Shown one piece after another: positions 40,768 through 48,640 of a stretch of DNA of 64,000 nucleotides. The notes beneath the pieces were generated by a model. That model made no database searches, was not told where the DNA came from, and worked only from the letters and a program-made list of their open reading frames with translations. Origin of the DNA: Mycobacterium malmoense (lineage in GTDB: Bacteria > Actinomycetota > Actinomycetes > Mycobacteriales > Mycobacteriaceae); NCBI RefSeq assembly GCF_019645855.1, contig NZ_CP080999.1, positions 4,960,001-5,024,000 on the forward strand, given 5' to 3'. Position 1 is the first letter of the stretch. Each line of letters begins with the position of its first letter. The position numbers were made by a program, and so were the translations under genes.

Positions 40768-41625
40768 GTGACCGTCTTCGACTCGGCCGCGCAGCAGCAA
40801 ACCTCACCGGCGACCGCTGCAACCACCGCTTCCCGCGCCCGCACCGCCGCCTTCTTCGACCTGGACAAGACGATCATCGCCAAGTCCAGCACGCTGGCGT
40901 TCAGCAAACCGTTCTTCAATCAGGGACTGCTCAACCGCCGCGCCGTGCTGAAGTCCAGCTACGCCCAGTTCATCTATCTGCTCTCCGGCGCCGATCATGA
41001 CCAGATGGACCGGATGCGCACCCACATGACCAACATGTGCACCGGCTGGGACGTCGAACAGGTCAAGTCGATCGTCAACGAAACGCTGCACGACATCGTG
41101 ACACCGCTGGTGTTCGCCGAAGCCGCGGACCTCATCGCCGCCCACAAGCTGTGCGGCCGCGACGTCGTGGTGGTCTCGGCGTCCGGGGAAGAGATCGTCG
41201 CGCCGATCGCCCGGGCGCTGGGCGCCACCCACGCGATGGCGACCCGAATGGTCGTCGAGGACGGCAAGTACACCGGGGATGTCGCGTTCTATTGCTACGG
41301 CGAGGGCAAGGTGCACGCGATCCGCGAGTTGGCCGCCCGCGAGGGCTACCCGCTGGAACACTGCTACGCCTACTCCGACTCGATCACCGACCTGCCGATG
41401 CTCGACGCCGTCGGCCACCCCAGTGTGGTCAATCCGGACCGCGGCTTGCGCAGGGAAGCCGCCGAGCGCGGCTGGCCGGTGTTGGTGTTCTCCCGGCCGG
41501 TGTTGCTGCGCGACCGGATTCCGGCGCCGTCGGGTGCCGCGATCGCGACCACCGCCGCGGTGGGCGTCACCGCGCTCGCCGCCGGCGCAGTCACCTACTC
41601 GCTGTTGCGCCGCTTCGCGTTCTAG
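40768..41625 (+). CDS. HAD-IB hydrolase, SerB-like (Rv3661-like)
   Basis: A 285-residue haloacid dehalogenase phosphatase. Motif I is FFDLDKTII near residue 31 (nucleophile Asp and acid Asp), motif II VVSASGEE near 135, motif III lysine in YGEGKVHAI near 180 and motif IV YSDSITDLPML near 205, so the active site is complete. It belongs to the SerB-type subfamily I, and a carboxyl hydrophobic stretch (IATTAAVGVTALAAGAVTY) suggests a membrane tail. The substrate is unknown; relatives act on phosphoserine or lipid phosphates. Counterpart of Rv3661. It lies between two small-RNA genes and reads toward Ms1. Confidence 0.88.
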   Translation: MTVFDSAAQQQTSPATAATTASRARTAAFFDLDKTIIAKSSTLAFSKPFFNQGLLNRRAVLKSSYAQFIYLLSGADHDQMDRMRTHMTNMCTGWDVEQVKSIVNETLHDIVTPLVFAEAADLIAAHKLCGRDVVVVSASGEEIVAPIARALGATHAMATRMVVEDGKYTGDVAFYCYGEGKVHAIRELAAREGYPLEHCYAYSDSITDLPMLDAVGHPSVVNPDRGLRREAAERGWPVLVFSRPVLLRDRIPAPSGAAIATTAAVGVTALAAGAVTYSLLRRFAF

Positions 41626-41732
41626 CCCGGCCGAGCCCCGCCGTCAGCAAACGCGTTGAGCGCGCAATCCGGTGCCGCTTCGCAACATTCACAGAATTGG
41701 GCCTTGCTGTGCTAAGGACCAAGTAGTACAAA

Positions 41733-42035
41733 GGAACCACGGAAGCCCGGTGAGGCCTAGATCGGTCCGGAAGAGAAGGTTCGATCTCCCGATCCGGGCG
41801 CCCAGCACGGCACCCGGCACCCACGCGGAGTCATAGCCGCGATAATGGCAGAAGTGTTGCGGGCCTGCGTAATTGCGAAAAGCAGAAGGTGTTGGCGGCT
41901 CCTTGGGTGGGGTCGCAGCCGGAAGCGCCGCAAGATCGCCGAGGCCAACCCACGCAACCCAAAGATGCACGCTTGGTAACCGAGTTCCGTGCTAGCGGGC
42001 GGCGGACCGAATATTCGGAACGCCGCCCGCTCTGC
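41733..42035 (+). ncRNA. Ms1/MTS2823-type abundant small RNA
   Basis: This 465-base gap between the HAD gene and the convergent Rv3662c-like gene is the place of MTS2823 in M. tuberculosis, homologue of M. smegmatis Ms1, a stationary-phase RNA that binds RNA polymerase core. The sequence supports an RNA: a possible -10 (TAGTAC at 41724-41729), a 5' segment CACGGAA (41738-41744) that pairs with TTCCGTG (41985-41991) to close the molecule, and a very strong terminator hairpin at 41994-42031. The size, about 300 bases, also fits. No protein frame is credible. The 5' end is approximate (41718-41736). Confidence 0.75.
41994..42031 (+). terminator. 38-bp inverted repeat, Ms1 terminator (also faces Rv3662c-like gene)
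   Basis: AGCGGGCGGCG at 41994-42004 and CGCCGCCCGCT at 42021-42031 are perfect complements, and the centre CCGAATATTCGG (42007-42018) is a 12-bp palindrome, so the 38 bases fold into one long hairpin with two mismatched pairs. It is followed by TCTGCATTT on the plus strand. It is 60 bases past the stop of the minus-strand gene and may work in both directions. Confidence 0.8.
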
Positions 42036-42090
42036 ATTTGCCGGACACATTCTCCGACGCCATTTCGAGGTCCGTTGGCTACCGATTTGG

Positions 42091-42849
42091 CTAACGACCC
42101 GACAGCGAGTCGGCGATCGACAACGCCTCCCGCGCGCCGGCTTGCATTGCCCGGCAGCACAGCACCAGCCAGGCGCCCAGCCCGGCCGGCGTGCCGTCGG
42201 CGAATCCGCGCGCGGCATTGCGATAGTCCTCCGGCTGGCGCATCCAAATCACCTCGGGCACACCCAATCCGTGTGGATCCAATCCGCTGGTGATCGTCAC
42301 CAACCGCGACACCGCGCGGGCCACCACGCCGTCCGCACTGCCAAACGGCTTGAGCGTCAACAGTTCTCCGTGCGCGACGGCGGCCACCACCGGTGCCGGC
42401 GCGCGGGTGCCGCCGGTCACCAACCCCGCCAGCAGCTCCAGCCGCGGCCCAACCTCGGCATCGGCGCGCGGGCGGCCCAGCCGCTCGTCATCGACCTGGT
42501 CGGCCGCCGCCAGCATGTGCAGACGGGCCAGCGCCTGCAGGGGTGCCCGCCGCCAGACACCGACCAGGGGTCCACCGCCGCCCTCCAGCGCCTGGGCCAC
42601 CCGCAGCGCCCCGCCGAACACCGGATCACTGAACGGGCCGGCCTCCGCCGGATCGTCCAGCCGGACCGGGCCGCCGTCGAGCACCGAGGAGGCGCGCGCC
42701 GCCCGCAGCGCGGCTTCGGCGGCGGTCACCGGCCAGCCCCGCAGGTTGGCCCGGTGGCGGTGGGCCCGCCCCAGCGCGTCGCGGGCCCGGTCGCTGGCCT
42801 CGGCAACGCCGGGCAGCTCCATCAACGGGGCCAGCGGGTCAGCCGTCAC
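42091..42849 (-). CDS. Rv3662c-like protein, degenerate Fic-like fold
   Basis: A 252-residue actinobacterial protein usually left without function. Two segments look like a Fic core: a helix region and HGELLTLKPFGSADGVVARAV near 165-185. Aligned with HPFxDGNGRxxR, this gives KPFGSADGVVAR, keeping Pro-Phe, one Gly and the last Arg but losing the catalytic His, the Asn and the first Arg. The enzyme would therefore be inactive as an AMP transferase, or has a different activity. It has no signal or membrane segment. Start GTG 42849, 11 bases past the dppD stop, so it is probably the last gene of the dpp operon. The Fic relation is my inference. Confidence 0.7.
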   Translation of the reverse strand: MTADPLAPLMELPGVAEASDRARDALGRAHRHRANLRGWPVTAAEAALRAARASSVLDGGPVRLDDPAEAGPFSDPVFGGALRVAQALEGGGGPLVGVWRRAPLQALARLHMLAAADQVDDERLGRPRADAEVGPRLELLAGLVTGGTRAPAPVVAAVAHGELLTLKPFGSADGVVARAVSRLVTITSGLDPHGLGVPEVIWMRQPEDYRNAARGFADGTPAGLGAWLVLCCRAMQAGAREALSIADSLSGR

Positions 42850-42860
42850 AGGTTGCCAAC

Positions 42861-44492
42861 CTATCCCGGAGGGAACGGGGCGCCCGGAATGGCCTCCAAC
42901 AACTGACGGGTGTACTCGTGGCGGGGCCGGGTGAACAGTTCCTTGGTGGGCGCCTGCTCCACCACCCGGCCGGCGCGCATCACCAGCACGTCGTCGGCGA
43001 TCTGCCGGATCACCGCCAGGTCATGGCTGATGAACAGGTAGGCCAGGCCCAGCTCGGCCTGCAGTTCGGCCAGCAGGTCCAATATCTGCGCCTGCACCAG
43101 GACGTCGAGCGCCGAGACCGCCTCGTCGCACACCAGCACCTCGGGCCGCAGCGCCAGCGCCCGGGCGATGGCGACCCGTTGCCGCTGGCCACCCGACAGC
43201 TCCCGGGGCAGCCGGCCCAACACCGACGACGGCAGCGCCACCTGGTCGACGAGCTCGCGCACCGCCCGCTCGCGCTGCCTGCGGTCACCGACCCGGTGGA
43301 TTCGCAACGGTTCCTCGATGGCACGAAACACCGAGTACATGGGATCCAGACTGCTGTAAGGGTTTTGGAACACCGGTTGTATCCGCCGGCGAAAGGCCAA
43401 GACCCGGTCCCGGTTCAATGCGTCACCGATTTCGGCGCCGTCGAAAACCACGGTGCCCGACGTCGGTTGCAGCAGACCGAGCGCCATCCGCGCCAGGGTC
43501 GATTTCCCCGAGCCCGACTCTCCGGCGATGGCCAGGGTGGCGGCCCTGCGCAGCCGAAACGACACGGCGTCGACGGCGCAGAAGTCCGTGCGTCGCCACG
43601 GCGCCCCGCGCGATCGCCGGTAGATCTTGGTCAGCTCCGAGGCGACGAGAATCTCCTCGACGCGTTCGTGCGGGGTGCGCTGCCGGGCTGGGGCTGAGCT
43701 GCCGACCGCCAGCGACGGGACGGCGGCCACCAACCGCCGCGTGTATTCGTGTTGCGGCTCCCGCAGGATCGACTGCGCCGCACCGGATTCCACCACCACG
43801 CCGCGGTGGACGACGACCACGGACTCCGCGCGTTCGGCGGCCAACGCCAGGTCGTGGGTGATCAACAGCAGCGCGGTGCCCAGTTCGTCGGTGAGCCGCT
43901 GCAGATAGTCGAGCACCTGCCGCTGCACCGTGACGTCCAGCGCGGACGTCGGCTCGTCGGCGATGAGCAGCTTCGGGCGGCCCGCCAGACCGATGGCGAT
44001 CAGCGCGCGTTGACACATGCCGCCGGACAGCTGATGCGGGTACCGGCCGGCGTGTTCCACCGGATCCGGCATGCCCGCCTCGGCGAGCAGCCGCACCGCA
44101 CGCCGCCGCGCCTCGCGGCCATCGGTGTTGGCCCGCAACGCTTCCCGGACCTGGAAGCCGACCTTCCAGACCGGGTTGAGGTTGGTCATCGGATCTTGGG
44201 GCACATAGCCGATCAAGCGGCCCCTGACCGACCGCAGCAGCCGACGGTCGGCACCGGTGATGTCGCGCCCGTCGAAAACGATGCGGCCGGCCGTGATTCG
44301 GCCTCCGGGCGGAAGTAGCCCGAGAATCGCGGCGGCGGTGGTCGACTTCCCCGACCCCGATTCGCCCACCACCGCGACGGTCTGACCACGCCGCACGACC
44401 AGATCCACGCCCCGAACCGCCGGGGCGTGATCGCCGAACCTGACCTCCAGCCCCTCGACCGACAGCAGCGGTGCCTCGCCGGTGCGGTTCAT
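42861..44492 (-). CDS. dppD: Peptide/heme ABC importer, fused double ATPase DppD
   Basis: A 543-residue protein with two complete ABC ATPase domains in one chain (normally DppD plus DppF). The first has Walker A GESGSGKS near 46, signature LSGGMCQ near 160 and Walker B LLIADEP; the second has GESGSGKS near 330, LSGGQRQ near 440 and VLVCDEA near 462 (alanine instead of proline after DE). A substrate-importer type QDPMTNLNP loop is present. Start ATG 44492 overlaps the dppC stop. It powers import by DppA-DppB-DppC. Counterpart of Rv3663c; the M. tuberculosis system has been linked to dipeptide and heme uptake. Confidence 0.93.
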   Translation of the reverse strand: MNRTGEAPLLSVEGLEVRFGDHAPAVRGVDLVVRRGQTVAVVGESGSGKSTTAAAILGLLPPGGRITAGRIVFDGRDITGADRRLLRSVRGRLIGYVPQDPMTNLNPVWKVGFQVREALRANTDGREARRRAVRLLAEAGMPDPVEHAGRYPHQLSGGMCQRALIAIGLAGRPKLLIADEPTSALDVTVQRQVLDYLQRLTDELGTALLLITHDLALAAERAESVVVVHRGVVVESGAAQSILREPQHEYTRRLVAAVPSLAVGSSAPARQRTPHERVEEILVASELTKIYRRSRGAPWRRTDFCAVDAVSFRLRRAATLAIAGESGSGKSTLARMALGLLQPTSGTVVFDGAEIGDALNRDRVLAFRRRIQPVFQNPYSSLDPMYSVFRAIEEPLRIHRVGDRRQRERAVRELVDQVALPSSVLGRLPRELSGGQRQRVAIARALALRPEVLVCDEAVSALDVLVQAQILDLLAELQAELGLAYLFISHDLAVIRQIADDVLVMRAGRVVEQAPTKELFTRPRHEYTRQLLEAIPGAPFPPG

Positions 44493-45364
44493 GCGCGCCA
44501 CGCCCGCGAGGCCGGATCCAGGGCGTCCCGCAAAGCGTCACCCATCATCATGAAGGCCAGCACCGTAATCGCCAGCGCGCCGGCCGGATAGAACAGTATC
44601 GGCGAGCCCGACCGCAGCCGGCTCTGCGCCAGGCTGATGTCGCCACCCCAGGACACCACCGACGCCGGCAGCCCCACGCCGAGGTACGACAGGGAGGCCT
44701 CGGTCACGATGAACACGCCGAAGGCCAGCGTGGCCACCGCGAACACCGGGCCCAACGCGTTGGGCAGCGCATGCCGAAGCAGGATCTGGAAGTCACTCAG
44801 CCCCAACGCCTTCGCCGCAAGCACGTAATCGCTGCCGCGCACCTCGAGCACCGCGCCGCGAGCGACCCTGGCAACCTGTGGCCAGCCGAACAGGGCCAGG
44901 ATGACGATCACCGTCCACACCCTGCGGTGGTGCAGGACACCCATCAGCACGATGGCCGCCAGCAGCAGGGGCAACCCGAAGAACACGTCGGTGACCCGTG
45001 AGACCAGCGCGTCGACCCAGCCCCCGTAGAAGCCGGCCAGCGCGCCCAGCGCCCCGCCGACGACGAACGCGAGCAGGGTGGCCCCCAGCCCCACGCTGAC
45101 CGAGGCGCGGGCGCCATAGACGGTGCGCGCGTAGATGTCGTGGCCCTGCAGATCGGTGCCGAACCAGTGCGCGGCCGACGGCGGAAGCAGGCTCTGGCTG
45201 GGATCGGCATAGCCGGGATCGATTCCGGTGAACCACGCCGGGAACACCGCGACCACGACAATGAACAGAATCAGCGCGGCGGCGACGACGAACTTCGGGC
45301 GCCGGCGCAGTTCGCGCCAGGCGTCCCGCCAAAAGCCGTGGCGACCCGGAATGTGCTCAGCCAT
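44489..45364 (-). CDS. dppC: Dipeptide ABC importer permease DppC
   Basis: A 291-residue permease with six membrane segments. A first segment (FVVAAALILFIVVVAVFPAWF) follows a basic start, and the cytoplasmic EAA loop is visible as ALGLSDFQILLRHALPNALGP near 195-215, the contact point for the ATPase. HWFGTDLQGHDIYARTVYGAR near 72-92 is typical of DppC/OppC. ATG 45364 is preferred to a start at 45382 because it lies at the normal distance and overlaps dppB by eight bases. Counterpart of Rv3664c. It pairs with DppB to form the channel. Confidence 0.93.
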   Translation of the reverse strand: MAEHIPGRHGFWRDAWRELRRRPKFVVAAALILFIVVVAVFPAWFTGIDPGYADPSQSLLPPSAAHWFGTDLQGHDIYARTVYGARASVSVGLGATLLAFVVGGALGALAGFYGGWVDALVSRVTDVFFGLPLLLAAIVLMGVLHHRRVWTVIVILALFGWPQVARVARGAVLEVRGSDYVLAAKALGLSDFQILLRHALPNALGPVFAVATLAFGVFIVTEASLSYLGVGLPASVVSWGGDISLAQSRLRSGSPILFYPAGALAITVLAFMMMGDALRDALDPASRAWRA

Positions 45365-46283
45365 AACGGATCCGGGGGTCAAGGGCGGCGTAGAACAAGT
45401 CCACGACCAGGTTGGCCACCAGATAGATCAGCACCAGCACCGTCACGACGGACACCACCGTCGGCGCCTCCTGCCTGGTGACGGCCTGGAACAACACGCC
45501 GCCGACGCCGTGGATGTTGAAAATGCCCTCGGTCACGATGGCTCCACCCATCAGCGACCCCAGGTCGGCGCCCAGGAAGGTCACCACCGGGATCAGCGAG
45601 TTGCGCAGGATGTGCACCGTCACCACTCGCGGTCGCGACAGTCCCTTGGCCGTCGCGGTGCGCACATAGTCGGCGTGCGCGTTCGCGGCCACCGCTGATC
45701 GGGTCAGGCGCACCACATACGCGAATGACACCGAGCCCAAGACGATCCCGGGCAGCAGCAGCCGCGAAAAGGTCGCCCGGTCGCCCACCGTGACGGGCGC
45801 GATTCCCATCCGGACGCCGAACACGAACTGCGCCAGGAAGCCCAGGACGAATATCGGGATCGCGATGATGACAAGGCCGGCGAGCAGCACCGTGGAATCA
45901 AAGATTCCGCCCTCACGCAGGCCGGCGACCACGCCGAATCCGATCCCCAGCACCGCTTCCACCGCGACCGCGATCAGCGCCAGCCGCAGCGTCACCGGAA
46001 ACGCGTGCGCCAGAACCGCACTGACCGGCAGCCCGGAATAGGAGCGGCCCAGATCGCCGTGCAGGACGCCACCCAGATAGCGCAGGTACTGCAGCAGGAA
46101 GGGATCGTCGAGGTGGTAACGGGCACGCAGCGCCGCGGCCACCGCGGGCGTCAGCGGACGGTCCCCCGCCATCGCCGCCACCGGATCACCGGGTAACAGG
46201 AACACCATCCCGTAGATCAGCAGCGTGGCGCCGAGGAAAACCGGCACCATAATGGCGATTCGGCGCACGATGTACCAGCCCAT
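45357..46283 (-). CDS. dppB: Dipeptide ABC importer permease DppB
   Basis: A 308-residue permease of the DppB/OppB class with six membrane segments. It starts with the characteristic MGWYIVRRIAIMVPVFLGATLLIYG, has PGDPV near 31 and the EAA-type ATPase loop ATAKGLSRPRVVTVHILRNSL near 212-232. The next permease gene overlaps its end by eight bases, and dppA ends one base upstream, so the order dppA-dppB-dppC-dppD is coupled. Counterpart of Rv3665c. Confidence 0.94.
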   Translation of the reverse strand: MGWYIVRRIAIMVPVFLGATLLIYGMVFLLPGDPVAAMAGDRPLTPAVAAALRARYHLDDPFLLQYLRYLGGVLHGDLGRSYSGLPVSAVLAHAFPVTLRLALIAVAVEAVLGIGFGVVAGLREGGIFDSTVLLAGLVIIAIPIFVLGFLAQFVFGVRMGIAPVTVGDRATFSRLLLPGIVLGSVSFAYVVRLTRSAVAANAHADYVRTATAKGLSRPRVVTVHILRNSLIPVVTFLGADLGSLMGGAIVTEGIFNIHGVGGVLFQAVTRQEAPTVVSVVTVLVLIYLVANLVVDLFYAALDPRIRYG

Positions 46284-46284
46284 G

Positions 46285-47913
46285 TCAGACCTTCACAATG
46301 TTCTCGTAGTCGGGCAGGCCGTTCCAGGTGACATGCACGTTTTCGACCTGTGTGGACCACCCCACCACGCCGACGTTGTCCCAGAGCGGAACAACGGGCA
46401 TGTCGCGGAACAGGATTCGCTGTGCGGCGTTGACCAGGGCGTCGGACTGCGGCAGGGTGGGCGCGGCCTCGGCGGCCACCAGCGCCGCGTCGAACTCGCG
46501 ATCGGAGTAGCCGACGTCGTTGGAACCCGCCCCGGTGGCGAACAGCGGGGCGAGGAACTCGATCATGGACGGGTAGTCCCCCTGCCAGGCGGCGCGAAAC
46601 GCGGTCGAGATGGTGTGGTTGGTGATCTGGGTGCGAAATCCGGCGAAGGTGGGCTGCGGCGCGCCGACCGCGTCGATGCCCAGAACGTTCTTGATGCTGT
46701 TGGCCACCGCGTCCACCCATTCCTGGTTTCCGGCGTCGGCGTTGTAGGCGATGGTGTACCGGCCGCTCCACGCGGAGATCGCGTTGGCCTGCGCCCAAAG
46801 TTGCCGCGCGCGACCGGGATCGAAGTTCAGCACGTCGTTGCCCGGCAGGTCGGGATCGAAGCCCGGCAACGACCGGGCGGTGAAATCCCGCGACGGGGTG
46901 CGGGTGCCCATGAAGATCTGCTTACAGATTTGCGGGCGGTTGACCGCGGCCGACAGCGCGAGCCGGCGCAGCCGGCCTTCCTCGCCGCCGAAGTGCGGCA
47001 GCCGCAGCGGCGTATCGAGGCTGTGTTCGACCGCCACGGGGCCGCTGGTGACGTTATCGCCCAAGTCGCGCTTGTAGACCGGCAGCGCACTCGGCGGAAT
47101 CGTGTCCAGCACATCGAGATTGCCCGACAGCAGGTCGGCGTAGGCGGTGTCCAGGTTGGCGTAGAACTCGAACCTCAGGCCTCTGTTGCGGGGCTTGCGG
47201 TTGCCCCGGTAGTCCGGATTGGGCCGCAGATCGATCTTGACGTTGTGTTCCCAGGCCGGCCCGTCCGGGCTGTCGGCGAGCTTGTACGGCCCGTTGCCGA
47301 CGGGGTTGCGGCCGAACGCCGCCATGTCGCGAAACGCGGCGTCCGGGAGCGGATAGAAAGCGCTGTGGCCCAGTCGCAAGACGAAGTCGATTGTCGGCGC
47401 CTTGAGCCGCACGGTGAACTCGAGATCGTTGACCACCCGCAGCCCGGACATGGTGGTCGCCCCCGGCTTTCCGTCGCTTGTCACGCCGGAAACCTCGTCG
47501 AACCCGTCGATCGGGCCGAAAAAGCTTTGCTGCAGTTGGGCATTGGTGCTCAAGGCCCCATAGTTCCACGCGTCGACGAACGAGTGCGCCGTCACCGGCG
47601 AGCCGTCGGTGAACTTCCAACCCGGCTTGAGCGTGATGCGGTAGTTGACGTTGTCGGTGGTGTCGATCGACTGGGCGACCTCCTTCGAAGGGTTTCCGGC
47701 GGCGTCGTAGGACATGAGGCCGGCGAAGAGCCGATCGATGATCCGGCCGCCGTTGCTGTCGTTGGTGCTGGTCGGGATCAGCGGGTAGGGCGGTTCGCCG
47801 CCGTTGACCAGCACCAGGTCGGGGCTCAAGACGCCGCCGCCACAACCGGCCAGCGACGCGGCCACCAGCATTCCGGCCGCGAGGACGGCCAGCGCGGCCC
47901 GCATCCGACACAT
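46285..47913 (-). CDS. dppA: Dipeptide/heme-binding lipoprotein DppA
   Basis: A 542-residue extracytoplasmic solute-binding protein of family 5. The signal peptide ends in the lipobox LAGC (near residue 23), so it is lipid-anchored outside the membrane. The body shows the SBP family features YDAAGNPSKEVAQSIDTTDNVNYRITLKPGWKFTDGSPVTAHSF-like segment near 80-125 and FDPGRARQLWAQA near 370. It catches oligopeptides (and reportedly heme in M. tuberculosis, Rv3666c) for DppB-DppC. ATG 47913 is the chosen start because it gives a standard signal; a longer upstream frame does not. It heads the operon. Confidence 0.93.
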   Translation of the reverse strand: MCRMRAALAVLAAGMLVAASLAGCGGGVLSPDLVLVNGGEPPYPLIPTSTNDSNGGRIIDRLFAGLMSYDAAGNPSKEVAQSIDTTDNVNYRITLKPGWKFTDGSPVTAHSFVDAWNYGALSTNAQLQQSFFGPIDGFDEVSGVTSDGKPGATTMSGLRVVNDLEFTVRLKAPTIDFVLRLGHSAFYPLPDAAFRDMAAFGRNPVGNGPYKLADSPDGPAWEHNVKIDLRPNPDYRGNRKPRNRGLRFEFYANLDTAYADLLSGNLDVLDTIPPSALPVYKRDLGDNVTSGPVAVEHSLDTPLRLPHFGGEEGRLRRLALSAAVNRPQICKQIFMGTRTPSRDFTARSLPGFDPDLPGNDVLNFDPGRARQLWAQANAISAWSGRYTIAYNADAGNQEWVDAVANSIKNVLGIDAVGAPQPTFAGFRTQITNHTISTAFRAAWQGDYPSMIEFLAPLFATGAGSNDVGYSDREFDAALVAAEAAPTLPQSDALVNAAQRILFRDMPVVPLWDNVGVVGWSTQVENVHVTWNGLPDYENIVKV

Positions 47914-47960
47914 GACAGCGACCCTAGGGCCTGCGGCCGCGCCGGCCTTGCCGGGCTTCG

Positions 47961-48506
47961 TCAGCCCACGGTCACGGGGTGGACCTCGAGCAGGCAGGCG
48001 TCGATGGTGGCCGGCACGGTGACCACGTCGGTGGTGTCGGGAGGGTTGACGAGCAGTTCGGTGTAGGTGGGGCACAGCTTGCCGCTGTCGTCGATGGCCA
48101 TGCCCTCCACGACCGCCTGCCCCTGCGTCGATAGCGACAGCGTGACGGTGGGCGGCACGTCGACGCCGGCCGGCAGTCCGCCCATGTATCCGCGCAGCGT
48201 GGGCTGGGCGTGAACGAGCGGCCCGCCGGCGCCCGAGTCGACGCCCGGAAAACCGGTCAGCGTGCACGGGTCCGCACCCCCGGCGAGGGTGAAGATCAGG
48301 TTCAGCGCGCGGTGGCCCACGGCGCCCTGGGCCGGGGAGGCGGCCACGGCGATCTGGTCCGACCAGCATGGCGTCGGCTGGTCGGTGGTATCGGCCGGTG
48401 CGGCCCATGCGGGTGGCCCCAGCGCGGTGGCGGCCGCGTAACTCGTTGCGGCCGCGGCAAGGCTGGGGACTAGTCGGCGCGCGCGCCGCCCATGCGGTCC
48501 CGGCAC
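47961..48506 (-). CDS. Exported DUF4232 domain protein
   Basis: A 181-residue secreted protein. The basic start PGPHGRRARR and the hydrophobic stretch LVPSLAAAATSYAAATALG with AWAAP make a signal peptide cut near residue 36. The mature part has cysteines at the DUF4232 positions (PCWSDQ; PCTLTGFPG; LCPTY; ACLLEV), giving two likely disulfides, and a beta-rich pattern (LNLIFTLAGG; TVTLSLSTQG). DUF4232 proteins are common exported actinobacterial proteins without known function. GTG 48506 has a GATAAT -10 box seven bases before it. I do not recall it at this place in M. tuberculosis, so it may be an insertion between dppA and acs. Confidence 0.78.
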   Translation of the reverse strand: MPGPHGRRARRLVPSLAAAATSYAAATALGPPAWAAPADTTDQPTPCWSDQIAVAASPAQGAVGHRALNLIFTLAGGADPCTLTGFPGVDSGAGGPLVHAQPTLRGYMGGLPAGVDVPPTVTLSLSTQGQAVVEGMAIDDSGKLCPTYTELLVNPPDTTDVVTVPATIDACLLEVHPVTVG

Positions 48507-48513
48507 ACCGGTG

Positions 48514-48519
48514 ATTATC
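48514..48519 (-). promoter_or_regulatory. -10 box of the DUF4232 gene
   Basis: GATAAT on the minus strand ends seven bases before GTG 48506. The gene has no clear Shine-Dalgarno, so a leaderless transcript is likely. Confidence 0.45.
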
Positions 48520-48640
48520 CGCTATGCGGGCGCTTTTGGCCCCCCGTTTGACGAGCGCGACCCCGGTTTGAAGAGCGGCTTTTCCCTTTGCCGGTTAGGC
48601 TCACTGACGGTTGACGAGCCTCGACACAGGAGAGACGCCA

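Noticed and set aside
41770..41800. tRNA-like T-arm (GGTTCGATCTCCC)
   Set aside because: No acceptor stem, anticodon arm or CCA fits around it; it lies inside the Ms1-type RNA.
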